Shown: one piece after another, positions 1 through 28,399 of the stretch
How the letters are laid out: every line of letters starts with the position of its first letter
How positions within the stretch are numbered: position 1 is the stretch's first letter
Assembly (NCBI RefSeq): GCF_042242105.1
Contig: NC_092012.1
Span: forward strand, 20,176,043-20,240,042
From: Pempheris klunzingeri
Taxonomy: Eukaryota > Chordata > Actinopteri > Acropomatiformes > Pempheridae
Direction of reading: 5' to 3'
Length of the DNA: 64,000 nt
Notes under the pieces: model-generated
Database searches by the model: none
What the model was told of the DNA's origin: nothing
The model's input: only the letters and a program-made list of their open reading frames with translations
Translations under genes and position numbers: made by a program

Positions 1-949
1 GCAGACACAGACACACAGACACACAGACACACACGCGCAGATCAAGAACTGCTTATTGGAAAAAGGAACTTCTACAAACATTCCACTGGTTTTGCAATAT
101 TTATATTTTACAGGCATTACATTTTGGTGATTTTACACTTTTAAATGGGCCTTCTGTCAGTGGAAGAAACACAGAGACAACAGATCAGACAGACAGGTGA
201 AGATAGTGACTGTGGGTAACAGACAGAAGAGCAAGGGTTGCACATGAAAGTAGTGTATGTGTCCGTGAGCACTGTGCAGTATGGTTAAGCAGATTGCTGT
301 GCTGTCTGTCTGCTCCACCCAGCAGGCCTGATGGAAAACACATTGTCCAAAAGGCATTCCAATGGAAATCAGCAGACTGTGATTGTCGTTTGGCTGCTGA
401 GTCACTCAAGATGGCTGTCACATGCACTTCCAGTACGCTGTCACTACAATTATTACTGACGTACGGTCAAAGAGCACGCTGTAAAATACTCCCAGCACGA
501 CACCGTCTCCTGCTTGTCTTAACACTTTCTGAGAATTCTTGCTTGATGATATTTCTCTCTCCCACATTTTAAAGAGAGGGTTATCAAAATGTAATTAGAA
601 CCATTTTAGTGCCACTGAGAAATACTTCTATACAACAAGTGCACTATCAAGTCAGTTCAATCCAAGGCCTCACATACAAGGCCTCCTCAGAAAGGTAAAT
701 ACCACCCAGTATTTCCTCATTCCAGGGATTTTACACTAGATATGCATCAGGTGGTGAGATGCGTCTTGGTGAAAAGGGAATTTGTAACATCACACACCTG
801 CACTAACATGGAACTGGTGAAATTATTTCACATTTGAGGGCAGTGCCTCCTGGGTTCATAGAATAGAATTTCCTTCTCAGCCTCAAATACTGTCATGTTT
901 TCAAGACCATTTTTCAACATGTGTGTGTATGTGTGTGTGTTTTTCTCAC
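1..949. other. Non-coding stretch downstream of urb2 exon 8
   Basis: No exon could be read here on either strand. The first 35 bases are an imperfect AC repeat, and a short TG tract lies at about 920-941 next to the splice donor of the last visible urb2 exon. Because roughly 200 C-terminal residues of URB2 are still missing at base 950, this is most likely an intron of urb2 whose later exons lie beyond the left edge. Confidence 0.6.
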
Positions 950-6507
<5,558 letters not shown>

Positions 6508-7330
6508 TCATATTAAGTAGTGGTGAAGTATTTATGACATTTAACAGTGACAAACTGCATGGGTGAGACTAGAGAATGAGGTAAGGAAATCTATGTTTGT
6601 ATGATCAGGGAGTTTTACATTAGTGTACATGTGCAAACACACACCACCAAGTACAGTGAAGAGTCCTCATCCACCACACAGTTAGATAAAGTAACTAAGC
6701 CTGAGGACAGGTTCTGCTTTTTAAATGTGGACACACAGTTTATCAGGACGTTTGTTCCACACAGAGCACCCAAAGACACCCACACCAGAGCTGATTCACA
6801 CACAAATATTTGCTTCTCGTTCTCACAGCTGAGCCCTTGAGCTCAACATAGAAGACCACATCCTGCACACACACGATACACCGATAACGCTTCAAAGACT
6901 CTGGAGAGTGCGGGTGTGATGGTCAAATATATATATCTTTTCCATTTTCAGATCTGATGAGTGTGTCTGGCACCCTCAGCAGACTGACGTGCTCCACAGC
7001 TAACGACAGCTAGCTACATAGCACACTCTTGCTCCAGTCAAAGTAAACTAATACTGGGCTGTTTCCCGTCTGTTCGCCAGCAAACCACCGCTGAAACCCG
7101 GTGTCGCTTGTTTAAGAGCGATCACATGCACTTGTGTTAACTTCATTTATTGGACTTACGACTTTAAACGCTGCACGTGTCTCCTGTTTTCAGACGTGAA
7201 CGAGATTTGAACTTTCACCCTGCCGGACAGACAGAAGCAGTCGAGAGTCGAGTTAGATGCGCGCTAACGTTTGACTCACCGACTGTGTGCTTTTGGTTTT
7301 GCTTTGCTACATTTATGCTCCACTAGTAGC

Positions 7331-7368
7331 ACTTTTAGCCATCATCTTTTAGCCATCATCTTTTAGCC
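7331..7368. repeat. Short tandem repeat, 14-bp unit
   Basis: The unit atcatcttttagcc occurs about 2.7 times in a row, in the divergent urb2/abcb10 promoter region. Confidence 0.8.
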
Positions 7369-7774
7369 ACCGTGGTAGAAATATGTTCAACTTAAGTTTA
7401 CCGGGGGATTGTTATTTCAGTTCATTTTAAAATAAATGAAAACTCAGTTTTTCCACTAAGTAACTCACTTACTATGGCGCCCTATTCTTAGGCAACATGT
7501 GTATGAACTAAGTAAAACAAACACTAACCTGTTCTTATCTGGGTCTAATTTTGATTTTTGCCGTGGAACATTTCAAAACTCATTTACAACACACAGCAAG
7601 CTAGGTATGGAGGATCTGGGTTCGCTTGGTTCTGCCTGAGAAAGTTTGCTTATATCATCGGCCATTGAATTCTGTCGAGAAGGAGTGTGTGTACATGCGA
7701 GCCAAACCAGGGTCACCTTTCCCCTTTCTGCCCGTTTTGACTCTCTCCTGGGAAATTAGGTTTACTTCTCAGGG

Positions 7775-7808
7775 TGGATTTGGTGCTAGTCTGGATTTGG
7801 TGCTAGTC
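7775..7808. repeat. Tandem duplication, 17-bp unit
   Basis: The unit tggatttggtgctagtc is present as two perfect copies followed by the start of a third. It lies about 360 bp upstream of the abcb10 start codon. Confidence 0.8.
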
Positions 7809-8167
7809 TGGGTTCGGCAGCTCGTGATTCCACTTGACCCGACTGACAGCCAGATACTGAGCGACAGATGACAGTGACAGGCGGGGTGTTGGTAGCTGCT
7901 CGGTGATAAGAGATAAACTGGGAGAAGGAGGCTGTCAGGCGCAGATAAAACGGACAATAACGGTCTGAACTGGACGATGTAGCGGTAAGAAGCTCTACAA
8001 CTGCTCGGTAATGGACGTGGTGCGTTGACCTGACGGCTGGGGAGCTAAAATGTTCCTCCGAGTGGACAAGAAACCCCTCGACACTTCCAGACACTGAGGA
8101 AGACTCTTCCATTTGTTCCAGCTTTACTCCCATTTAGCCAGACTTCCAGCAGCTGACAGTTGGGACA

Positions 8168-16167
<8,000 letters not shown>

Positions 16168-19010
16168 GAGGAAGAAGGAGAAATCAGGAGAGCTGGAGCT
16201 GGCTTAACTAGCTTAGGTGATTGGAGCAAAAGGGGGGGGGGGGGTATGGCTTGGGGGTGAAGCTGGATAAAAGCTGGAGGGAAGCAGAACTTTCCACTGG
16301 ATGACGGATAAACACTTGAGGGAGAACCTTGGAACGCCTCCAGGAAACCTAAAGGAAATGTCCCTCCACAGCTAAAGAGTAGACCTAAGACCTGAAACAT
16401 GGATCAGAGAATTTCTAGAGATGCTTTATTTTTTTGTGTATATCTAACATGTATAGATATATGATTCTACACTGAAGAAGGAGGATGGAACGAGAGGCTG
16501 AGAGTGAAGAGGAGACATGATGAAGACACACTCCTCACACATAACTGACATCACAACCACAGTTTTTGGGGAAAAAAAACCCAAAGCCTCTTTCATTTTG
16601 CGCTGTAGGACTCTGCAGCCTGTCCTCACCTCTCATAACCAAACCAAAAACAGTCCACGATGATGTAGCAGAACTGCTAAAGACGAACTTGTTCATGACT
16701 AGGTGTCTATCTATTACTGACTTTTTAAACTTGAAGCTTACATGCAGAGCCTTTTACTCCGCATGTAAGTTGAAGCAGGCCAAACCAAGCAGCTGTTTGT
16801 GTTGTCTACACTGGGATGTAAAACAGGACTAAACTGGCATATCTTTGAAAACACGGACACATTAATGTATGCAAGATTGTTTTGTGAGTCACAGCTGAGG
16901 TGCTACACATCTAAGTAACCTTATTTCTCTTTCTTTTCTCTTGGTCTCAGTGGTTCATGTTTACATTGGGATTTATTCGGTTCGGCCTTTAGTTTCTCTC
17001 ACTTTGGATTTAATTGACAGCCCTGAAACTGCTACACTTTACTGCCTTTATATGTCAAACAAAATAAAATGTGCAGTTTCTTGGGGGGTTGATTGAGGCC
17101 TACTAAACAGCCTCTTTTCTGGTGGCTTTTCTGCTACTCAGGGAGGAAGGACAGGCAGCGTTAGAGGTGGTCGACGTGCCATGATCACCTTTTATCTGAT
17201 TGTCTTAAATCCTTAATCCCTTCTTCTCTTCATCGTGTCTTTGTTACAGAGTGCAAATCAGAATGTAATCCTAGTCACCATTCTTGGTCTGATCTATAAA
17301 TGGTGACAAAGCAAAACCCAACATTAGGACTAAACCCTGTGAGTGTGGAGCATTTCTGACTGTATATTCTTCATCACTGTGTCTCACATGACTGTCTCCT
17401 CCATGCTGTGTGTTTACAGGATGTGCACTTGGCCAGCATTAAACTCTATCCAAACAGCTCGAAAGCCACATACATGTTAGCCGCAGCGTTGTTGAGCTGG
17501 CTAAATATTATAGCTGGCTTGGAGAGCCGCACTAAGAGGTGATGTTTCTCCTCAGTAAATATTTGGATGGTAAATGCCCACTTCACTGCTCTGGGGCAGT
17601 CTAGACCGGAGTGTAGCGCCAGACATGCAAATGCCCTCAGCTTGAATCCCCCACAGCTCTGAATGGACTCTGTTTCTAGATTTGAAAGTCTGACAACCAA
17701 CTAAACCCAACATCAACACTTGTGGTTAAATTCTCCAGTTGGTTATAGGAAAATCATTTAAAAGATGAGTGTCCTTTGTTCATTGAGCTCAGATCTGTGC
17801 ACTGCAGCTGGGGACAGTTTTATTGGGTGCTAGTTGTCAGATTCTTTTACAACAAGGACTCGTTTTATTAAATCCACTTTTAAAGCTTTTAAAGACATGG
17901 TTTTAATGGGCCTAATGAATAACCAATCAAACTGTGGTTATGTGACTCCGATGTTTGCCTGATGTATGAGCAACAAGCACTGACATACAGTACAGGATAT
18001 ATACACATATTTACTAATGAGCACATGCTATTGTAGTCTTTTCAAAACTATATTCCTATTGTTTGTTTCTAAAACAGGGTACAGGTAGTTTTGTGGAGGA
18101 GCTCTCCGCCACATTAGTTGGATCAAATATTGGACTGAAATGTCAAGACAGCAAACTTATCTGCATTTCTCTGAAGGTTAATGTTTTATTTGTATGCTTT
18201 AGTTGTTTTTTTTGTTTTTTTTTGGACTGGGATTAGAAACTTGAATCATTGTGAATGTATTTTCCATGCGAAGGCAGTGATGCACAGAGACTCTTACGAC
18301 AGTGGATTTTGGCCCAGAACTGAAATTGAAATGAATCATTCTTGGTGATGTTGAAACAACTGATCGTGCCATGATAAATCAATACGACATTGATCATTAG
18401 TATTTAGAGGTGTCATTTGAATTGCTAACCAATGTTGTCTGTGTACGATAGTAATCATTTTCTGGTTATGTCAGTTTAGAGGCTTTATATATTTATTACA
18501 GTGTATAGACAATATGTAAGAGCTCTGTTCTGTTATCATATTCAGTACAAGATGATTTATTCTGGACAGATTTCATGTTCTTTGTTTTTTTTTTTGTTAA
18601 TGTTCTTGTTAATTGACTAAAAGGGTGAATATCATTTTATCATTTATTAAGGATTCCTTAAATGTCACATGTCCCGACTTGTCCTGTGGTTCCTGTGGAA
18701 GTAAGTTGGTAATATCACCAAACCCTGCCCATCAAGTTAAATATAATTATTTGAAATGGAAGGAATTGTTAACAAACACCTCACCACTCACTCGCTAAAG
18801 TTATAGGCCGAATGTGCTTGGAAGCCAGTTCATGATGGACCCGTGTCTTAATAACAAGTCACAGACTACTGGACGTTCTTTTTTTAACTTGTATGTTATA
18901 AATAATATGATCTAAATGATGTATGATAGATTTTTTTTAAATGATTTTTGTGTTTGTTAAATTATTATACTTGTATGTAAAGGTAAATAAAGTGGAATAC
19001 CATTTTAAAT
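16168..19010 (+). other. abcb10: abcb10 3' untranslated region
   Basis: No gene could be read over this 2.8 kb. Two candidate poly(A) signals suggest a short and a long 3' UTR: AATAAA at 17063-17068 and AATAAA at 18986-18991, the latter in an AT-rich stretch ending about 20 bases later. A run of 13 G at 16232-16244 lies just after the stop codon. Extent is inferred, not shown. Confidence 0.55.
18986..18991 (+). terminator. abcb10: Candidate abcb10 distal poly(A) signal
   Basis: Perfect AATAAA followed by T/G-rich sequence, 2.8 kb after the abcb10 stop codon. An earlier AATAAA at 17063-17068 could be used as an alternative. Confidence 0.5.
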
Positions 19011-19651
19011 ATTTGTGGTAAGTTGTTCTTTATGTTCTATATCCTTTGTTACTGAGCTGTGACTCTGTGTCTCCGTGCAGTGCGGCAAGCTGTCAGTAGG
19101 CGGCGCTGCTGCTTCACAGTTTGAGCCTCAGCTAGAGTCAAAAGTGTTCAGCAGTCATGCAGGTTGTTGGGATCAATGTTCATCCAGTCCATCATATCTA
19201 AATAAAACTTCATGGTAATGATGTGAGTAATGTGTATTCAGCTGTTGTCGGGCTGTGCTGACAGCTTGGTGAGCTTCTAATGTAAATGGACTCTTCACAT
19301 TGTTCCATCTGCTGGATCAGGGAGCGCTCCGGCCAAACCACTAAATGAATGCAACCAGTTGATTTTTCCTCCCTTGTGAGAGTTTGTTGCACTTGTGAGG
19401 CAAGTTAGGAGTCCATCAAGCTTAATCAAGTGAACATCCACCTATTTAAGGTATTTAGACTTGTGTTCAGAGACACACTCTCCCTTTAGACATGTCCTTC
19501 ATTGTTCAGTCTTCACTTTTGAGTGTTGAGACCGTTTCAGCGCTCTGTGTGATTATTAAATCCTGAAGCAGCATTCCTCCTTCAAACTAAGCAGTTGGTG
19601 ACCCCCTCCAGCAGAGGCAGCAGTTGTGCTCCTGTTCTGCAGAGGATGGCT

Positions 19652-19678
19652 CAGCTGGCTCGTGCAGCTGACCAGGTG
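19652..19678. promoter_or_regulatory. Clustered E-boxes, candidate muscle enhancer
   Basis: CAGCTG at 19652-19657, CAGCTG at 19665-19670 and CAGGTG at 19673-19678 lie within 27 bp, about 3.7 kb upstream of the acta1 start site. CAGCTG is the type of E-box favoured by MyoD-family factors. Function is inferred from motif density only. Confidence 0.3.
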
Positions 19679-21040
19679 GTGCTCAGCCCTGCATGGGTTT
19701 CCAATTCCACCTCCATGTGCTGCAGCTCCCCTCACTTTTCCTTCAATCTACCCCTGGCTATTTGAGGAACTACGAGAACGTTTTCGGTCTTTCACAACAA
19801 AATGAAGGGACAACCAGTGTGCTGATCACTTCAGAAACATCTCACAAAGCCTTATTGGTTCATCAGATTGGACAATAAATATCATAATAAGCAGCTCAGT
19901 CCAAAATGCTCGACCACCATGGTCGGTTGGAGCCCATGCAGAGTTTAACTATAGTCTTTGGAGTAATAAAGCAGATTCTTTTAAGTAAAGTTGTCAATAG
20001 GAGACATCCCACCACTTAAAAACAAATTTCGATTCACAGGCACAGTAGCATCGCTGTCAGTGATCGGGGGCCATGCTCCCAGTTCTGCTTGTCTGTAGTG
20101 AAAACACTGCTCACCTCGTGTTTTCCTGTCAGCAATGAAAAAGAATCCAAGCACCTTCTTCCACTACAAACTAAATAAATGGCTTTTTACTTCAGAAGAT
20201 GTTTGGATTGTCTTTGGACAGTGGTGACTAAGAGACATGCTGTCTAACACCTCATATTCCACTGAGTCCTGTTTATCCTCACTAGGAGCATTAGAAAGCA
20301 GCATTAGAAAGCAGGGCATGTGCAGCATGTTGCTAACAAACTGAGGCCAAACAGGAAGAGCAATGATGTCCTGAAACTTGATGGGATCATACAATTTGTG
20401 CTGCTTGTTAAAGGATATGTTCACACTTGTAAAAGTGTGTCTATAACAAACCACCAATGTGCATTCAGATGTCTGAACACTTGTACCTGTCCATTTACAA
20501 CCTCCTCAGTATCAGTATCGTCAGACTTCCTTCACTGTATCACCAAAGATGGAAAGCTAATCAGTCTCCCACAAGACTCCAGTGTGTTCTCTCTTTGTAC
20601 AGATCTACTGTACATGCAGCACAGGAGCCTCGGCCGCTGAGCACACTGCCACACTTAAAAAGGTAGGACGCTCATGTACAGCGAGTGTATTGGTTCCAGC
20701 CATTGAATGCCGAGGCTTGTGCTATTCTTACACTTTCTCTGACACTCTCACCCCCTGTGCTCTCATGAGAGAGAGAGTGTGTTGACTGAAATAAAAATCT
20801 AACTGACTAGGTAGCAAGGTAGACAACTGGGTACGCTCCTACTAAAACAAAAACAACGAAAAAAAACCCACCAATAGTTTCTACCTGTCCACTTCTTTCC
20901 CTTTTATTTTACAGGCTAAAGTACTGACATGTTCACTAGAACACTAAAAAACACTTCTAAAAATCCATTAAGAAATACTCTCCCTGTCCAAAGTCTCCTT
21001 CAGCTGGCTGGGTTACGTATCTACCGACTAACTGAAGTCA

Positions 21041-21179
21041 TTCTTTCTGCCACCTGCTGCACACGCCCTTTCACCTCCCTCTTTCTCCTCCCCTTCCCCA
21101 AGTAGACTTTCCAGGAGACTCTCCTCCCCCTCGTCCCCTTGGCCCCTCTGACCTCCCCTCCCCTCTCTCTCGCTCCCTG
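21041..21179. repeat. Pyrimidine-rich low-complexity tract
   Basis: The plus strand is strongly C/T-biased over about 140 bp, with runs such as ccccctcgtcccctt and ctcccctcccctctctctc. The open frame on the other strand is an effect of this bias and is not a gene. Confidence 0.7.
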
Positions 21180-22251
21180 ACAACTGCCAGTCCCTCTACA
21201 TTTTAGGCGTTTCACGGGCCCTCGCATCCAAAATGACTCACAACAAGTACATAAAAGTAGCTCTACCTTGCTCTGCAGCCTCCCCACTCCCTGCCCCCCC
21301 TCCCACAACACACAAACACACGCACACACACCTTCATGCACACACTCTCCCGGTCTGCAACCGTGCAACCCTCCCTTTTTTTTACTGGTTCTCCCTCTAG
21401 TCTTCGAAGATTTTCCACCCTCCCACCTCTTACCCTTTAATCCTTGACGTATTAATGAAACACTGAGGATTCCCCCCCTACAGCCTGTGTTGCCACAGTG
21501 TTGAACTTAAGTGCAGAAACAAAACTCTCAGAAGTCTTCCAGGGCCTTTAAATTACTGCTCAACTGACGACACATGGTTACTAAACTAAATATAGGAGGC
21601 ATAAAAATGTAACTTTCTTTGCTGACTGTTCAAATTTCTCCTCCACGTGTCCCTTTCCAGAAACTTGTGTTTACACGGGCTGTGAATGTGTCATATCCAA
21701 CCACCTGAAATACATAGAACTGAAGCTGTCTGTTGTGTGTTGTTGTGTTAACATGTCTCTGCTCCCACATGAATCCAGCTTTAGGTTATAATATGAGAGC
21801 ACAACATGGGCAGTGTGTTTGTGCCATTTTAAAAGTATTCATCATTTCTTTAATTGCTTTTTTTGTATAGAAAAAAAAAAAACTACATTTTCCAACATCA
21901 CTTGTTGTGTACATGCCTTGTGTAGTTTCTAAACTGTATTTTGTCTCATTTTGTATTTTATGCCCCTGCAGCATTTGTTGCTCTCAGTAAGGCATCCCCA
22001 GTTGTCCCCATATGTCATGTGTCTCTGTCCTTGACCAAATCAATCTCTTTTTTCCACCTCTTTAGATGTATCTTTGTCTTTTTCTCTCCACTCCTGCCTC
22101 TGCCATTGCACCATTCTTCCTATGAGTTTATTATAAGCTCCTTGGCACCTCCTCTTCCACTCCTTCTGGCCTGTCACTCTGCAGCACACAAACATACATG
22201 TGCATGCATGTACACACACTGAGTATCTTTCTCTGTTTCTCACTCCTACAC

Positions 22252-22278
22252 TCACACACACACACACACACACACACA
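22252..22278. repeat. (CA)n microsatellite
   Basis: About 13 CA units in the interval upstream of acta1. Confidence 0.9.
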
Positions 22279-23092
22279 TGCATGTGCACTAGCTCCCCTC
22301 CTCCGTTAGAGTTATAATTAATCCAACTGCTCCAGTGACAGGGCAGAGTAGCCCCTGCAGATAAGGTTTCAGCTGTTGGCTGTTTCTGTGGTTCTCTCCT
22401 TATTTATTCAAGACTCAGACAGATCTGTGTGAATATCAGGCCATGTGGTCTGCAGAGTGATGATTCATAATGTGTGGATGAAAAGATGTCTTCCACTGGG
22501 TGTGCAAGTGTTGCGTAATTAAGAGAGGGGAGTCTAATTTGCAAAGATCAACATCTTTGGTGCACACTGACGATCATCTTTATGACCAGTGATTTATTGA
22601 TGTATCATGATGATGTGGACATATACACAATGCACAGATACAAGAGGGACAATTTTCTGCACATTACTCCATCATGGCCCCAACTTTATGCAGGTTGGGG
22701 TCAATCAGGCCAAAGCATTGAATGCAATCAATTAAAAATAGTCAACTTAAAATGTTATTACTGAGATGCTATGACTGGAATGATGGGGCACTCATGTTTA
22801 ACTATAAACACGCAGAATGTTCCTCCTCAGGTTTCTCAGTTTATTTGCAGTTATCTCTTATTGATCACCATATTATGAATTGAGCTCTTAATTGGCACTT
22901 TGCGGCTGCAGCACCGTTGGCCCGTCAGTCAGTGGTTTGGGTCGTGGCTCCCACTGGGGGTCTAAATCTGTTCAGATGAGGGCAGCATTTTCCCATTTTA
23001 AGGCTGGATGAGGCCTACTAGTAGCAAATCTATAACCCTGGTTGGTAGCAACTGGCGTCTCCCCTCGAAAACCCCCCAGTGGCCCGCGCGCT

Positions 23093-23400
23093 CCTTATAC
23101 GGCCCTCGAGGTGGGACCGCGAGCCTCAATGGGAGGTCAAAGCGACAGTTCCATATATGGCACGCGCTCTCTTCACGTCGGGGGCGCGCAGCGTCACTCC
23201 TGATCTCCTCCTGAAGCCTGATGGATGTGGCTCCCCCCTTCCCATCGCGATGCGCGTCTCCTTGCTGTAGCCCCCACCCACTCCTCATCCTCGTCCTGTC
23301 AGCGTCCTAATATGGCAGAGGGCCGGGATGGGGGCCAGTGCTAAGGTTTGTGAATGGTGGAGGTTGGGTATATAAGGTGGACACGCCGCAGTGAGGACTG
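23093..23400 (+). promoter_or_regulatory. acta1: acta1 muscle promoter with CArG boxes and TATA box
   Basis: Two perfect CArG boxes, CCATATATGG (23151-23160) and CCTAATATGG (23306-23315), and one with a single mismatch, CCTTATACGG (23093-23102), precede a strong TATA box at 23369-23376. The nearest CArG lies about 90 bp before the expected start near 23400, the spacing known for the proximal serum-response element of vertebrate skeletal alpha-actin promoters. CArG boxes bind SRF. The region is GC-rich between the boxes. Confidence 0.85.
23369..23376 (+). promoter_or_regulatory. acta1: acta1 TATA box
   Basis: TATATAAG lies about 30 bp before the expected transcription start near 23400. The first, non-coding exon then runs to a clean donor after 23462 (CCTAAG|GTAAGA). 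Confidence 0.9.
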
Positions 23401-24349
23401 TAGCTGGTTCAGCAACAGCATTGGTTGGGTCTTTCTCTCCGAGCCGCAGACACACTCCTAAGGTAAGACCCTGCTAGGACTCCTGAAGCCTGAAGCCTGA
23501 AGCCATCCAGGTTGGGGACAGCAGACTAGGCCACAGCAGAGCACCACTGGAGCATCTACTGGAGCAGAAGTTAGGCAGGACTTCCAGGGACAGGATGCCC
23601 AGGACCAGATACTGCTGGAGGCAACATGGGCAACTCCACTGGAGGATAGGCTAGACTGTAGGAGAGGCCTGCTGCTGAGGGAGAAGGAGAAGAGAAAGAT
23701 TTGTAAATAGTAGACTGAGAGGTATCATAGGGATACAGTGCTGGACAGGGGAAGCTCTTATCTCAACTATCAGGCGTTGAGATTAGTGGATAGATTGATA
23801 AACTGACAGATAGATGAAATAGATTTACACTTCCTGATAGACAGCACCTCCATAGGTGTGACATTGAATCCTGAAACGTTCCTGGTGCAGCAAGACGCAA
23901 TGCGCCTTCAGACCAATTAAAAAACCAGGACAGGTTACGTGAAGAGATGATAACGAGACAGATAAAGTTTCTAGGGTTACCTGCATTTTAACGCCCTGAG
24001 TCTGTCACAAATTAGAGTAATAGATCAAATTCAGATAGATACTTGAAGAAAAACAGTGGTTCAGTTTTAGATCGTTCACTTTAAATGCGACTTTATAGGT
24101 TTACGCAGGCTTATGCGCCATGCGTAATGGCCTGATGTCAGTGCGCCATGGATACATTTAGCGCAAGGCACGGGCCTCATCACGTTCATGCTCCAGTAAA
24201 TGCTCCAGTTGTTTTTTTTTTTTTAGCCTTTTCAGGCTTTTCAATTAAGATGGCCAATGTGAGCTTGGTAGAAACAAAAGGGGGGGAACACAGTTTTAGG
24301 GTGGAAGTCATTTCTGTCACATACATTGTGTATTGACACGTGGATTTAG

Positions 24350-27003
<2,654 letters not shown>

Positions 27004-27260
27004 ATCCTTCAACTTCTCCTCCAGCTTCTTCTCCATCATCTACACCACCAGCCATCTGGAGATCAAGCGAGAAGGAGGATCACCCTCTGCGGCACAGCAA
27101 CACTCTGCTATCAATGGACTTTCTGTCTGCGCTGTTGACATTCATATGCATTTTCTATTCTTTTAAAATGTGCATATCTTATAGCTGTGTGTTGTCTGTG
27201 TTGCACGGAGAGAGGCTGTGAAAATCCACCACTGAACCATGCATCCACCCAAAAAACTTT

Positions 27261-27266
27261 AATAAA
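27261..27266 (+). terminator. acta1: acta1 poly(A) signal
   Basis: AATAAA followed by an A-run, 258 bases after the stop codon, at the normal distance for a compact actin 3' UTR. Confidence 0.8.
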
Positions 27267-27391
27267 AAAAATAACAACAACATGTTGCCCAACACATGTG
27301 AATGTAAGTGTATATACATAATGATAATTTATTAAAGTCCATTATTTGGTATTTTTGCCCCTGGCCTTGTTTTTGTATTAGAGGGGAGTAG

Positions 27392-27401
27392 CTAAAAATA
27401 A
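27392..27401. promoter_or_regulatory. Perfect MEF2 consensus downstream of acta1
   Basis: CTAAAAATAA fits the YTA(A/T)4TAR consensus and lies about 125 bp after the acta1 poly(A) signal. It may be a downstream muscle control site. AT-rich sequence makes chance matches common. Confidence 0.3.
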
Positions 27402-27953
27402 ATTAAAAGGCGAAATACTGGAATAACTGGTGCCATTCAAAACTGGCCTTTAAACCATGCAAATACAATGCCATCTGCAAAATAAAACACGAGCAAGGAA
27501 AAAGGGAAAACTGGGAAAACAACCTTAATCATCATGACAATTAAGTCCAGCCTTAATTGACTCAGCAATACCACTGCATGACGCACTACACTATAAACCC
27601 ACCAGCTGATGAGGTGCTAGGGGGGAGTTCATAGAAGCCGATGTTGTCGTTGGCACGGCTCCCTGGAGACAGGGTGTCTCTCTCGGTCCCATTAGCCGCT
27701 GCTGGGTGGGTGCTGCAGGCTGACGGAGGTAGGCCTAGTGACAGGCACGCCGTCAAGCTCAGACAGTCGGACAGTTTGACTCGCCAGGAATGCGCCTGGG
27801 CAGCAGCAGCTCCGCTTTAGACCGAGCGGATCAGTAGCATGGGACACCCGACACCCGGCTCTGAATCCCGTTGAGCTGCCTGCCCTGCGCGGCCATACGC
27901 GCACCCCCGGCACCCAGGCCATCTTTAGACAAAACCAGTACAGTGGGGCGCTA

Positions 27954-28179
27954 CCTTATATGTATAGGACCTCGTCGGGTTATCTGGGTGTGGATCAGGG
28001 TGTGGGCTCAAAGCACAAAGGAGCGTGCGGGGCGCGTCTGAGGCGCGCACAGCCCCGTGCCCACCACCTACACCCCATTGGCCTGGTATGCAGCCCATAA
28101 TAAGACATCCCTCATGAGATTTACATGACACCCGCATTTCGCAACCTTCCCAGCACAGGTATGAGCAGACCTATAAAAG
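27954..28179. promoter_or_regulatory. Promoter-like patch of unknown target between acta1 and ccsap
   Basis: On the minus strand a CArG-like box (28104-28095, one mismatch), a CCAAT box (28081-28077) and a CATATAAGG TATA-like box (27962-27954) occur in the right order. A separate TATAAAAG lies on the plus strand at 28172-28179. The stretch from about 27640 to 28140 is GC- and CpG-rich. Downstream on the minus strand only a 76-codon frame from 27922 is open, which I do not recognise. The ccsap start codon is 1.3 kb further right. Role unknown. Confidence 0.3.
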
Positions 28180-28355
28180 ACACAGTTAAGCGCATGTGCA
28201 GCACCGCAGCCTGTCTAACAAGCAACTGGTTAGTCGACTAAGCTCTTCGATCTGTGCACACAGCCTCAATGTAATAAAACAAATTGTGTTTTTCTCCGTT
28301 CTTATCATCTGATAGAAATCATTATCTGTCAAATGGTTCATGGCCGCATTCCCGA

Positions 28356-28377
28356 CCCCCCCCCCCCCCCCCCCCCC
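28356..28377. repeat. Poly(C) run
   Basis: Twenty-two C in a row upstream of ccsap. Run length may be unreliable in assembly. Confidence 0.9.
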
Positions 28378-28399
28378 GGTCCGGGCCACCTGTTGCGGG

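Larger units (their letters stand above)
19011..23040. other. Gene-poor interval between abcb10 and acta1
   Basis: I find no exons of a known protein here, on either strand. In human NUP133 lies in this gap; nothing resembling it is seen. The interval holds an E-box cluster (19652-19678), a short direct repeat of cattagaaagcag near 20287-20314, a pyrimidine-rich tract (21041-21179) and a CA microsatellite (22252-22278). It may contain distal control elements of acta1. Confidence 0.6.

Noticed and set aside
21021-21368. Minus-strand frame of about 116 codons upstream of acta1
   Set aside because: Product of the pyrimidine-rich tract; no homology recognised and no splice context.
27692-27922. 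76-codon minus-strand frame in the CpG-rich patch after acta1
   Set aside because: Kept only as part of the promoter-like finding. CpG-rich DNA has few stops and the peptide resembles nothing I know.
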